Positions 54,839-64,000 of a stretch of DNA of 64,000 nt are shown here, piece by piece (position 1 is the first letter of the stretch; each line of letters opens with the position of its first letter). The translations under genes and the position numbers were made by a program. The stretch spans positions 6,636,501 through 6,700,500 of the forward strand of contig NC_056034.1 in assembly GCF_004379255.2 (NCBI RefSeq). Reading direction: 5' to 3'. The notes under the pieces were generated by a model. That model did no database searches. It was not told where the DNA came from and was given only the letters and a program-made list of their open reading frames with translations. This DNA is from Salvia splendens. Taxonomy: Eukaryota > Streptophyta > Magnoliopsida > Lamiales > Lamiaceae.

Positions 54839-56413
54839 TTGTATTTCGTGTTGTTAGTAATCTCTCTCTAAACACTTGGTCTACTTGCTCTCGAGCAAGC
54901 AATGCCCAAGTGTGAGGAGGCGGGATTCTTGTGTGTTGTTCTTGGCTTTCTAAGTTTTATGTGATGTGTTTCCTTTTCCAACATTTTAACCAATCTTGCT
55001 TGAGGGCAAGCAAGGTCTAAGTGTGAGGAGGGGGTTTGTTTTGTTGTTCGGTCGCGTTGGTGTTGTGTCGTTTTTATAATGAGTTGTGTTTTATCTTTTT
55101 TCCAAGCCATGATGAATGATTTGGTAATGATTCCCCTATTGAATCGTAGCAAAAAAAAACATGAGTTGCTTTGTTTTGAAAAATCTATTCAAGAACTTGT
55201 GGTTTTGATTGAATGAAGTTGAGTGTGATGGAAATGTGAAGCACTACCACTTGCATAAAAACCCACAAATGGTAAGGTTCAAAGCCTCAAAGTAGAACAC
55301 TTTCTACATGTTTTCGAGCGTGGAATGACATTGCATTGCATGATAGTTGATACCGCTTGGTCACTATGCCATAGATAGAGGGCACTAGGAAAAGCCAAAT
55401 TGAGCCTTATTCTTTGTGATTACATCAACCAAAAAGAGCTACCCCTAGTTGCCACTTTGAAACCTTGAGCCTACATTTTTTTTCCAAGTTAGAAAATGGT
55501 TTCCCTTTTGTGCAAAATAAATGTGCTTAGTTGCTCCAACATGATCACCACCTTTTGGGAAAGAGATAGCAATTTTGAACATCAAAAAAAAAACAAATCT
55601 ACCTCCCCTCACCAAAAAAAAAAGAAAAAAAAAGTCGTTATCATGAAAAGAAAGAAAGAAAAAGAAAAAACAGAAAAAAAGAAGAAAAAAAGGAAGGAAG
55701 CTAAACAAAGAGAAAATGGCAAGGAAAGAGTGGGATGGTAGATCGAAGGAGAAAAAGAAAAAAAAAGATGAAAAAGAAGAAGAAGAAAATGAAGTGCATC
55801 TCTAGTTTTGGTTTGATTGTAGGTGATTGTGTTTTGGAGTTTCTAAGTATCCCTTTGGAGAATAAGCACAAGTTTTTTGTTGTACTACACTCACTAGCTT
55901 AGGACCCCTAGGATCTAACCGACAATATTTAAATGGTCCCAAGCCCCATTACATCCCGTAAAAGACCCTCTTGAGCTACAAGTGATAAAGTGATATCTCC
56001 TTGATTGCATTTTCATCATTATTTTTGAGAGAATTGTCCTTACAATTAGAGAGGGTCAGGGAGTGAATCTTTTGCTTGTGATATGTGCTTAACTATCTTG
56101 ATGAGACCGACGGTTGGAACCACATTGTTCGATGAAGAAAATTGTGTTTAAAAAAACTATGTTTTAAAAATCTGTTTTGAGCTTGGTTCATGGGGGTATC
56201 ATTACGCTTTTCATACAACTTGCTTGGTATGTCTTTCGTGTGTTTCTTGAGTCGTTGTGTGTTGTCTTGTAAATATCTTTGTATTTTGCGTTTGCTTAAT
56301 TTAGTGAGTGTGTGTGCGTGTGTAGAAAGTTGAGGAAAGTGACTTAAACTAGCATTTGAGTGAAAGGTCCAACCACATACTTGGGACAAGTATGATCCAA
56401 GTGTGAGGAGGTT
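54839..56413 (+). other. 3' untranslated region of the Athila-like element
   Basis: Non-coding. It contains two GAGCAAG/CTTGCTC inverted pairs each followed by AAGTGTGAGGAGG (54908-54920 and 55019-55031), a long purine-rich tract (55580-55800), and a final AAGTGTGAGGAGG (56399-56411) at the LTR boundary. Confidence 0.75.
56400..56413 (+). other. Polypurine tract of the Athila-like element
   Basis: AGTGTGAGGAGGTT lies directly before the 3' LTR. It is the third copy of the motif in the element. Confidence 0.6.
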
Positions 56414-57794
56414 TGATAGGCTAGTTTTCGTCACTCGGAAATGATCATTTTTTTGCACTTATTAGTTGAACATTTGCATGAAAAAGATGCTTTTTGGCAG
56501 AAAATGAATGGAATGGTCCGACTAGCATGCTAATGGAATGGATTCTAGATTACATGCAAAAGTAGAGGCAAATTGGATGCAAAGTCAGTAGTTTGAGAAG
56601 GGAGGAATCTACAAGACACAAACTGCCCAGTTTGATGGATTGGCCAGTATCCGAGCAATGTTGACAGCTCTTCAAAGTCGCATTTCAAAGCTAAATTGAC
56701 GATTTTTTGTGCTACCAACTCCCACTTGCGACACTTTTGAAGGCAAAAGAAGCCAACTACCATCATGAGGAGTGGATAAGATTTCTACATCAGATTGGTT
56801 GGAAGAAGGGCAACTAAAACAACAAAACTTATCTTTTGGACAACTTTTCAACCACTTTTGAACCACCCCACTCTTTAGCTAGCTTTAGTTAGTTTTATTT
56901 TCTCTCTCTAAGCTTAGTTTTCTCTCATCCTTGAAGCAAATTTCGAACCATAGGCAGCCATTGCCACTTTTGCTCACCATGGGGTGAAGCTTGTAGTTGT
57001 GTAGTGTTTTAATGCTTTGAATGATCTAGTTCCTTGTTGTACTCATTTTCCAAAATCTTAACTCTCTAGTTAAGGTTGTTGGGCTGATATTAAAGAGATT
57101 TTGGTGTATTTAATTCTCTAAGTGTTTAGCATTTATGTTTGGTTGTTGATGTTCTTGCTTGTTTCGTTCAAAAACCTTATTTTCAAGTTTGCTATTTTAG
57201 GTTTGTGTAAAGCTACTTTCTTGAGGTGTGTTTCTCTGTTTATTTAAGTTATCTAAGCATTTTAGGAGTCAATTGGTTTAGCCACTTTTAAGGTCACTTT
57301 CCTAGTTTCTAGCTTTCTTTAGGAGTTAACACTTAGTTTATCTTCCTTAGATTTTTAGCTTAGTTCCTCTTGCTTTCGGAACTCAGGAATATTCATGCAT
57401 GTTGTTGCTTAGTTCTTGTTTTCGCCAAGGGCAAAAATTTCTCGCTGTAGCTCTGTTTTTCTGATAACTTGCCCAGTTTATCAACTTGCCCAGTCTGCAT
57501 TCCAGTTTAAATGCTTTCTTTTACTTTCATGTTATTTTCACTTTTAGTTCCCAATCTTAGCTTAAGTGTTATTAGCATTTAGTAGTTTAGTTCCCACCCC
57601 CAATTTAAAGCGTGGCGGCATCGCCAAACTCTTAAGTGTGGAAATACATAACGGATGCAACCGTTCCTCGTGTGTTCGACACCCTAACTTACCATATGCT
57701 AATTAATAGTATTTTGGAAAGTGGGAACTTATAAATCTTGTTGAATAGGAAGGGGCGCGCGCCTACGACACGCGTGTAAAATTCCTTCCTCTCA
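56414..57794 (+). repeat. 3' LTR of the Athila-like element
   Basis: 1,381 bp, same ends as the 5' LTR and about 99% identical by eye, with one extra base near 57619 (GGCGGCATCGCC against GGCGGCTCGCC). Confidence 0.95.
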
Positions 57795-58574
57795 GGGAGG
57801 TCGTGGGAACCGCCGCTGCTACCGCCGGCGTAATCACCTGAATAGTTCAGGCGCTGCTTCTTCGGCCAGCCCGCATCGACACCTGCCCGAAACTTCTCGG
57901 AATCCATTAGCACCTCCTAGCAGTTCCAGTAGGTGAAGTCCTTGTAAAGCCTGAGCACGGGGAACTCTTTCTCCGCCTCCCTCCTGCAGTCCTCGTCAGT
58001 TTGGCCGCTGGACTTCATTCGGAGGGCGTTGGTGTACAACCCAGAAAATCAGGAGACCCCAGACCGGATTCGGTCCCACGCATTCCGGCACTCCTCCACG
58101 CTGCATATCCTCCCCTCCGGGCAAAATGCCTTGTAGGCTGCTGCTATTTTAGTCCACAAGTTGAGGATCCTCTGATTGTTCGAGGCGAGGGGGTCATCGC
58201 AAACACTCACCCACGCCTTAGAGAGCTCGACGTTCTCCGCGTCCGTCCACTTCCTCCGTGGCTGGCTGTCGTCACCAGCTGGCTGCGACGACTCGCCGAC
58301 CACCCTCTTCCCCTTCTTCTTCTTGGGCGCGCCCCGACCCCGCCCTACTCCCCACGTTTGAACGGGAGTGCCCGCATCCCCGTGATCTAGTCCCAACTTC
58401 TCTAAGGAGAAAGTCTCAAAGCTAGTGAACTGCGTCGCCGTAGGGGTCGATGTGTGCGAAGAAGCAGTAACAAAATCAAGTGTGGGACGATAGACGTTAT
58501 CCCCCCGGCGTCCCCTGCATCCCCGTGTACCCCCTGCCGACTTTCTTGTGGCGACTTTTTCAAGATTTCGTAGT
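57795..58574 (-). pseudogene. Harbinger ORF1 (SANT/Myb-like) pseudogene, 5' part
   Basis: The minus-strand frame is open from 58574 but has no ATG. It encodes a Ser/Thr-rich leader, a basic patch (GRGRGAPKKKKGKR), and the Harbinger ORF1 SANT domain: RKWTDAENVELSKAWVSV, then WTKIAAAYKAFCPEGR and ECRNAWDRI. TGA at about 58049 and TAG near 57918 interrupt the rest, which still reads FSGLYTNALRMKSSG and DEDCRREAEKEFPVLRLYKD. It continues past the retrotransposon at 51227. Such proteins are often mislabelled glutathione S-transferase T3-like. In active elements ORF1 binds the ends and works with the transposase. Confidence 0.8.
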
Positions 58575-58868
58575 TATGAATTGATAAAATATGAAGATTC
58601 ATATTGATTGTTGTTATTAAAAGCATGGAAAAGAGAAAATGAAATACAAAGATATATAGTAGGAGGATAGAAATATATTTTAGTAAACATGAAAGTAAAA
58701 CATATAGCCCAAAGTTAATAGTAGATCAATTGTCATTGCTGCGGCTAATAGTAGATCAATTATCATTGTTGCGGAGCAAATACTGAGCAGAGAGTTGCAT
58801 GACGACAGTGAATGGTTGAATGGAAACGAGCGCAACATTCGCTGCAGCTTCCTCTTTGATATCGTACT
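58575..58868. other. Flank between Harbinger remnant and copia element
   Basis: AT-rich, with two tandem 30-bp units (58716-58774) reading TAATAGTAGATCAATT..TCATTG.TGCGG. No clear Harbinger right end. Confidence 0.45.
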
Positions 58869-59112
58869 TGTCAAACATACCAAAATTGAAGGACACAATT
58901 AGAGGAGAAAGATATGTAATTGATATAGAATTAATGTGTATTACGTTGTCATAGAATAGGTTGATCTCTTACCTAAAATACATTGTAATTCACTCCTACA
59001 TAAGGAGGTAGAACCGAGACATACATATATCAAAAAAGAAATGCAATACTCTTCTCCCAAAAGCTTCTAATATGTATCACCTGTTCAAGTCTCTCGATTA
59101 CCATCGTTAAGA
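58869..59112 (+). repeat. 5' LTR of the copia element
   Basis: 244 bp, starts TGTCAAACATACC and ends CATCGTTAAGA. The 3' end is GA rather than the usual CA. Confidence 0.9.
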
Positions 59113-59124
59113 TGGTATCAGAGC
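59113..59124 (+). other. Primer binding site (initiator tRNA-Met)
   Basis: TGGTATCAGAGC directly follows the LTR and matches the 3' end of plant initiator tRNA-Met, the usual copia primer. Confidence 0.92.
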
Positions 59125-59208
59125 AGGTTCGGGACTCAGAACAGATTCATCACCGTCCCGGGCATACCTTTCCCGACCTTTCCGAGAATCCCTGCAAAAC
59201 CACCAAAA

Positions 59209-59862
59209 ATGTCAGAATTTGACAAAACCAAAACCGAACCCATAGAAAACTTCCAACTATCTAATATGACTTCAAACACAGATCTTGCTGCACAATTTGC
59301 AGAATTTGTGAAATGGCAAAACAGCCAACAATCGAAGCCATCAAACCAAAACCAACCAAGCTGAATCTCCCCTAAACCAGAGTTGTTTGGGGAATTCCAC
59401 CTACAATTCAGGGTAAAGGGAGACAATTGCTCTGTCCGGTCAAATCTGATGGAGCGGGCTATCAGAGGAAAGGGCTTAGCATCTCACATCAATGGAGCTC
59501 TCTGCCATTCCCCAACCGACAACCTCGCTCACCAAAAGATGAAGAGGGCAAGGCAGACCCGGAATGGAGGTCGAAACAACAGAGGCCGAGGAGGCGGGAG
59601 AGCAGCGGTAACCGTCGCTCAAGACCGTGCCACCAACACCGAAATTCCGGTGGGTGGCAACAGCGGCGACATCACTAATGATGGCGGCGGAGAAACCAGG
59701 ACCGAGGAAAGGTCCAAAATCGGCTCAGCCTCCATATCACGGACCTGGACTGAAGGTAAATTGTCTCTAATCGGGGACGTTACCGGCGATAATGGAGGCA
59801 ACGTTGCACCCAGGGACGAGAGGGTTCCCACAAGAGCGACGAGGGAGGCGGCTATGGTTTGA
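59209..59862 (+). pseudogene. Copia gag, deleted and frameshifted
   Basis: The start reads MSEFDKTKTEPIENF and stops at TGA 59362-59364. A shifted frame gives the conserved KPELFGEF-like start and SNLMERAIRGKGLASHING. The main capsid-like domain is then missing: the frame jumps to a basic GGRNNRGRGGGR segment. No intact CCHC zinc knuckle is visible. Confidence 0.65.
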
Positions 59863-60134
59863 ATTACCAGCCATATATCCCCCCAACTCTCCAGAACTCC
59901 AAACCCACCCCTCAAGACTCCAATATACCAAACCCGACCCCAGCGGAAAACTTCCTCTCAATTTTCACCCGAAATTAACCAAGTACTCCAAAATAACCCC
60001 CGACCAAAACTTACCTATCAATTGCCACCCCAAAATTCCCGAAAATCACAGTTTCACCCCCACCGAATGAAAAACACAAAAAACACCCCCCAAACTTCTG
60101 AAAAAATCCAAACCGACCCCCACTTGCAAAAACT

Positions 60135-60731
60135 TTGCAAATTGCACCCTCTACATCTGTTTCGGGCCCAAAAGACCCTCAATGGTTTTTCGGCCCAACC
60201 ATATCCTGCCGGAACTCTTTTGATGCCTTAGCCTGTTCCTCTACATCTGTTTCTGGCTCAAAAGACCCTCAATGGATTTTTGACTGTGGGGCAACAGACA
60301 CGATATCGTTTGAAGCCTCCGATTTTGTTTCCATAGCCAAATCAACAAAATCCTATGTCCAAACTGCCAGTGGGGACCTAGCACAAGTTATGGGGGCAGG
60401 CACAATCAATATCTCGCCGACTCTATGCCTCTCGAATTGTCTTTTTGTTCCGTCTGTATCACATAAACTGTTATCAATAAGTCACGTGACTAGAGAACTG
60501 AACTGCAAATTACTGATGCAACCTCGCTTCTGCATGTTACAGGATATCAAGACGGGGACGATAGTTGGGCGTGGCACGGAGCGAGACGGACTGTACTATG
60601 TGGACGAGATAGCCCAACAGAGTGCTGCAATGATGCTGACTCCCGGACCGACAGACAGACAGACAGGTTTGGCTTTGGCATCGTCGGTTAGGGCACCCAT
60701 CTTTGGGGTACTTTTGACTTCTTTTTCCTAA
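60135..60731 (+). pseudogene. Copia protease and pre-integrase region
   Basis: The aspartic protease site is DCGATDTISF with the flanking WIFDCGATDT context. The frame continues with LFVPSVSHKLLSISHVTREL and GRGTERDGLYYVD (gag-pre-integrase). It stops at 60731, one frame away from the integrase. A direct repeat of the phrase GSKDPQW/GPKDPQW near its start suggests a small duplication. Confidence 0.8.
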
Positions 60732-60744
60732 ATTAGCTAGATCC

Positions 60745-61417
60745 TTGAACTCCTTTCATTGTGATACTTGTGTGTTGGCTAAGAACCACAAACATTCCTT
60801 CAAATTGAACAACACGAGAGTAAAATCCCCGTTTGCTTTAGTACATTCGGATGTTTGGGGTCCCGCTCCTATCCCAGGGGGACAAGGTTTTCGTTATTTT
60901 GTGCTTTTTATTGATGACTACTCCCGCATGACTTGGATCTATTTCTTGAAAAATAAACATGACGTGTTTGATAGGTTCGTAGATTTCTATAATCTTATTC
61001 AAACTCAGTTTCAACACACCATCCAGATCCTTAGATCAGACAATGGGGGGGGGGGAATTTTTCAACAATAAAATGCAAGAGTTTTTTAGGAATAAGGGAT
61101 TAGTCCATCAAACCTCGTGTGCGTACAATCCAGAACAAAACGGGGTAGCCGAAAGGAAAAACGGGTACATACTCGAAATTACCCGAGCTCTCTTAATTGA
61201 ATCTAAAGTACCGAAGTCTTTTTGGCCAGAAGCTGTAGCAACCGCTGTGTACCTCCTAAATCGTCTACCTACTGGCATTCTCAACTTCAAAACTCCCTTA
61301 GATATTTTTTCCCAACACTTCGACATCCCATCATCTCTATCCCTAGAACCTAAAGTTTTCGGATGCTCGGTCTTTGTCCACATTCCTAAACACGAGCGGT
61401 CCAAATTTGATCCCTGA
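60745..61417 (+). pseudogene. Copia integrase
   Basis: The zinc-binding FHCDTCVLAK segment is followed by the catalytic core: HSDVWGPAP (first Asp), RSDNGG (second Asp) and NGVAERKN (Glu). The core is broken by an 11-base G run at 61045-61055 that shifts the frame by one, and by TGA at 61415-61417 in the sequence that should continue into the ALKCVFLGY motif. Confidence 0.88.
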
Positions 61418-62827
61418 GCTCTCAAATGTGTTTTCCTAGGCTATGGAAAAAATCAAAAAGGTTACAGATGCTATGACCCTAAGACTCGTAGGATACACAC
61501 CACAATGAATTGTAATTTTGTGGAAGGGGAATACTTCTATGCCCAATCTAGTAGTCAAGGGGAGACACAAACTTCAGCCAATAGCCCGAATAATGACCTC
61601 CTAGATTGGCTACCAGATACTCTAAACAACCAATTAGGCGGAGAGCCACCAGGGGAACTACAAACAGGGGAAGAGCTACCAAGGGAACTACAAACAGGAG
61701 GAGAGTCACAGCCAAGTCCTGTCAGAGACGTTGGTCCACCTGAGGAAGTTAGCAACACCGTCGGGCCGTCACCTCCGGTAATACAGAACGCCGAACAAAG
61801 TGACACTGACCAGCCGTCAACCCCGCCTTTGATTCCTGAGGTAAACAGTTCAGATTTTGATAATATACCTCCGGACAGCACTAACTTTCATAGGGGCAAT
61901 GGAGAGGAGTGTGGAACAAGTGGACAAAATGTCGATTCAATAGACCCATACGAGTTACCTCCAAGAAGAACAAGATGAGTGCCTCCTCGAAGGTACTCAC
62001 CAGACTGGAAAGGGAGAAAGGCCAAATACGTAGTCTCCAACATTGCGCAAAGTCACCTATCAGAAATGGCCTGAGCCTTCGAAACTGCTCTATATGAAGA
62101 AGAAGACATTCCGCAAACATTTGAGGAGGCAAGTAAACATAAGCATTGGAGGGAAGCCATGAAGAAGAAGATAGACGCCTTAGTAAAAAATGGTACATGG
62201 GATAAATGTACATTGCCAAGAGGAAAGAAGCCAGTTGGATGTCGGTGGATATTCACCATAAAAAAGAGGACAGATGGTTCAATCAAGAGATACAAGGCGA
62301 GACTTGTGGCTAAAGGATACACCCAAGTATATGGAGTGGATTATGAAGAGACATTCTCCCCAGTGGCAAAGATGGAGACTGTGCGGGCACTATTATCTAT
62401 AGCAGCTTGCAAAGACTGGAATCTACACCAGTTCGACGTGACTAATGCATTCCTCCATGGAGAACTAGAAGAGAACAAGGAAGTATACATGGAAGACCCA
62501 CAAGGTTTTTCCGGGGAATTCAGAGAAGGAGAAGTTTGCCGGTTACGAAAAACCTTGTACGGTTTGAAACAGTCTCCACGGGTCTGGTTTGGCAGGTTTT
62601 GCCAAGCTATGTTCAAGCACGGATTTCAACAAAGCCAGTCCGATCACACACTCTTCACAAAAAGAAGAGACAACAAGGTAACTTGCCTGCTTATCTACGT
62701 TGATGATATGATTATCACGGGAGATGATGTAGAGGAGATCCAGAGGTTGAAGGAGAATCTGTTCAAAGAATTCGCGATGAAAGATCTAGGAGCACTGAAA
62801 TACTTCTTGGGGATAGAAGTGTTGTGA
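61418..62827 (+). pseudogene. Copia pol linker and reverse transcriptase
   Basis: After the TGA the same frame continues through a Pro/Glu-rich linker with an internal GELQTGEELPRELQTGGE duplication. TGA codons fall near 61978 and 62070. The reverse transcriptase is then open from 62159 to 62827: CRWIFTIKKRTDGSIKRYKA, FSPVAKMETVRALLS, QFDVTNAFLHGEL, LYGLKQSPRVWF and the catalytic YVDDM (near 62698). It ends at TGA 62825-62827 before the conserved SKHGIFL. Confidence 0.92.
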
Positions 62828-62876
62828 TCCAAACACGGAATATTCCTAAGGCAGAAAAAAGTATGTTCTAGATCTA

Positions 62877-63680
62877 TTGGCTGAAACAGGTCTCCTTGAA
62901 TGTAAGCCCGCAGACACTCCAATGGTTCCTAACCATGGTTTGAAGATAGAGGAAGGAGCAGAGCTCGCAGACAGAGAAAGGTACCAACGGCTTGTCGGAA
63001 AACTCATCTATCTCTCACACACCAGACCCGACATTGCATACGCCGTGGGTATTGTAAGTCAGTTCATGCACCTACCTCAAGCTAATCACATGGAAGCTGC
63101 ATTGAGGATCGTGCGTTATTTAAAAGGAACTATAGGATATGGGGTTTTCCTAGCAAAGAGAGAAGACTTGGAGATTGATGGATACACCGATGCCGACTGG
63201 GCAAGCAACCCGGTGGATAGAAAATCTACGGGAGGCTACTTTACTTTCATAGGGGGAAACTTGGTGACATGGAGAAGTAAGAAACAAAAGGTTGTAGCAC
63301 TGTCTAGTGCTGAAGATGAGTTCCGTGGAATGAAGAGTGGACTCATGGAAATCCTTTGGCTAAGGAGGTTGCTCACAGAAATTGGGTTCCCACCTACTCA
63401 AAAGAGTCAGTTGTTTTGTGACAACAAGGCCGCCATAAGCATCTCAGAAAACCTAGTGCAACACGACAGAACAAAGCACGTGGAAGTGGATCGGCACTTC
63501 ATCAAAGAAAAACTAGACGGCGGTGTTATCGAGTTTCCGTTTGTCCGTTATGAAGAACAACTCGCGGACATACTCACCAAAGCAGTTCTGCCAAAAGTCT
63601 TCAAGGAAACGTTGGCCAAGTTAAGCATTGGAGATACCATTGCTCAACTTGAGGGGGATTGTCAAACATACCAAAATTGA
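62877..63680 (+). pseudogene. Copia RNase H domain and 3' end of pol
   Basis: A 267-codon frame, one frame off from the reverse transcriptase because of a shift in the A7 run near 62860. It contains RLVGKLIYLSHTRPDIAYAV, the RNase H motifs YTDADWAS and STGGYFTFIGG, SSAEDEFRG (the family normally has SSAEAE) and FCDNKAAI, and ends in HVEVDRHFIKEKL and QLADILTK. Its stop lies 20 bp inside the 3' LTR. Confidence 0.9.
63651..63659 (+). other. Polypurine tract of the copia element
   Basis: GAGGGGGAT directly precedes the 3' LTR. Confidence 0.75.
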
Positions 63681-63903
63681 AGGACACAATTAGAGGAGAA
63701 AGATATGTAATTGATATAGAATTAATGTGTATTACATTGTCCTAGAATAGGTTGATCTCTTACCTAAAATACATTGTAATTCACTCCTACATAAGGAGGT
63801 AGAACTGAGACATACATATATCAAAAAAGAAATGCAATACTCTTCTCCCAAAAGCTTCTAATATGTATCACCTGTTCAAGTCTCTCGATTACCATCGTTA
63901 AGA
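63660..63903 (+). repeat. 3' LTR of the copia element
   Basis: 244 bp, identical in length to the 5' LTR and different at three positions (two near 63735-63743, one near 63807). Confidence 0.93.
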
Positions 63904-64000
63904 GTACTCGATCGTAGATCAAGTTATACATTGCTTCTCGTTTCCCTCTACCTTTATCACTTCGAATCTCACACGATACGACGTGAACCCTAGATCCATA
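63904..64000. other. Right flank of the copia insertion
   Basis: Starts with the GTACT duplication. On the minus strand it is open in one frame across the joined empty site, but no family is recognised. Confidence 0.4.

Larger units (their letters stand above)
51228..57794 (+). mobile_element. Non-autonomous Athila-like Ty3-gypsy retrotransposon, complete with both LTRs
   Basis: The element is 6,567 bp with a perfect GGGAG target duplication (51223-51227 and 57795-57799). LTRs are 51228-52607 and 56414-57794. A tRNA-Asp primer site follows the 5' LTR. The 3.8-kb interior has gag-like frames and the start of a pol polyprotein, but no reverse transcriptase, RNase H or integrase. The primer type, the ITLRSG gag motif, the ENDTIPI/NDTISMIINS segment and the repeated AAGTGTGAGGAGG near the 3' end fit Athila. 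It must have moved with enzymes supplied by another copy. Confidence 0.9.
58869..63903 (+). mobile_element. Ty1-copia LTR retrotransposon, full-length but mutated
   Basis: 5,035 bp with a perfect GTACT target duplication (58864-58868 and 63904-63908). LTRs of 244 bp differ at three sites. Domains follow the copia order: gag, protease, integrase, reverse transcriptase, RNase H. Gag has an internal deletion, and pol carries several stops and frameshifts, so this copy is not autonomous. Short LTRs and the RT/RNase H wording resemble the Ale/Retrofit group, at low confidence. Confidence 0.92.

Noticed and set aside
55445..55741. Low-complexity Phe- or Lys-rich frames on both strands
   Set aside because: Translation of the purine-rich tract of the Athila-like element.
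58680..58898. 72-codon minus-strand frame entering the copia LTR
   Set aside because: Its first codons are transposon sequence, so the frame as it stands is an insertion artefact.

Overview
This window is nuclear DNA of a flowering plant. It has AT-rich intergenic sequence, GT-AG introns, plant gene families (cyclin J18, MAP65, CYP89A, a CC-type NLR, a long-form alanyl-tRNA synthetase) and a heavy load of plant transposons. The R1-like NLR, the density of Stowaway-like MITEs and the tRNA-derived SINEs would suit an asterid such as a Lamiales species, but that is inference; nothing here fixes the species.

Layout. 1-4528: 3' end of a Tat/Retand-type Ty3-gypsy element with a 3' LTR and spliced antisense genes. 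4849-5793: hAT-like element with a Stowaway MITE inside. 6435-9096 (-): broken NLR gene. 9326-12792: nest of MITEs plus a solo LTR. 12982-13137: SINE. 13705-14377 (-): broken armadillo-repeat gene. 16419-20590 (+): nine-exon CYCJ18. 24010-26062: PIF/Harbinger transposon with intact transposase. 26633-28265: hAT element holding a Harbinger element that holds further repeats. 29871-33914 (+): eleven-exon MAP65. 34396-34576: SINE. 35444-36952 (+): intronless CYP89A P450. 37166-45899 (-): 23-exon alanyl-tRNA synthetase, convergent with the P450. 47018 to about 50.1 kb: LTR-like sequence with a Mutator-type foldback element (48849-49677). 50538-58574: decayed Harbinger element carrying the SANT/Myb-like ORF1, split by a young non-autonomous Athila-like retrotransposon (51228-57794, TSD GGGAG). 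58869-63903: young but multiply mutated Ty1-copia element (TSD GTACT).

Likely working host genes are CYCJ18 (cell cycle), MAP65 (microtubule bundling), CYP89A (oxidative metabolism) and ALATS (translation in cytosol and mitochondria). They are unrelated single-copy neighbours, not an operon or cluster. The NLR and armadillo genes are pseudogenes. Exon limits were worked out by hand from splice signals, reading-frame continuity and recalled family conservation. No rRNA or genuine tRNA gene, CRISPR array or bacterial-type operon was seen. The most interesting signals are the split Harbinger two-protein system, the foldback element with nine hairpin repeats, the pol-deleted Athila derivative with a duplicated segment, two GC-AG introns in ALATS, and the antisense spliced gene in the Tat element.
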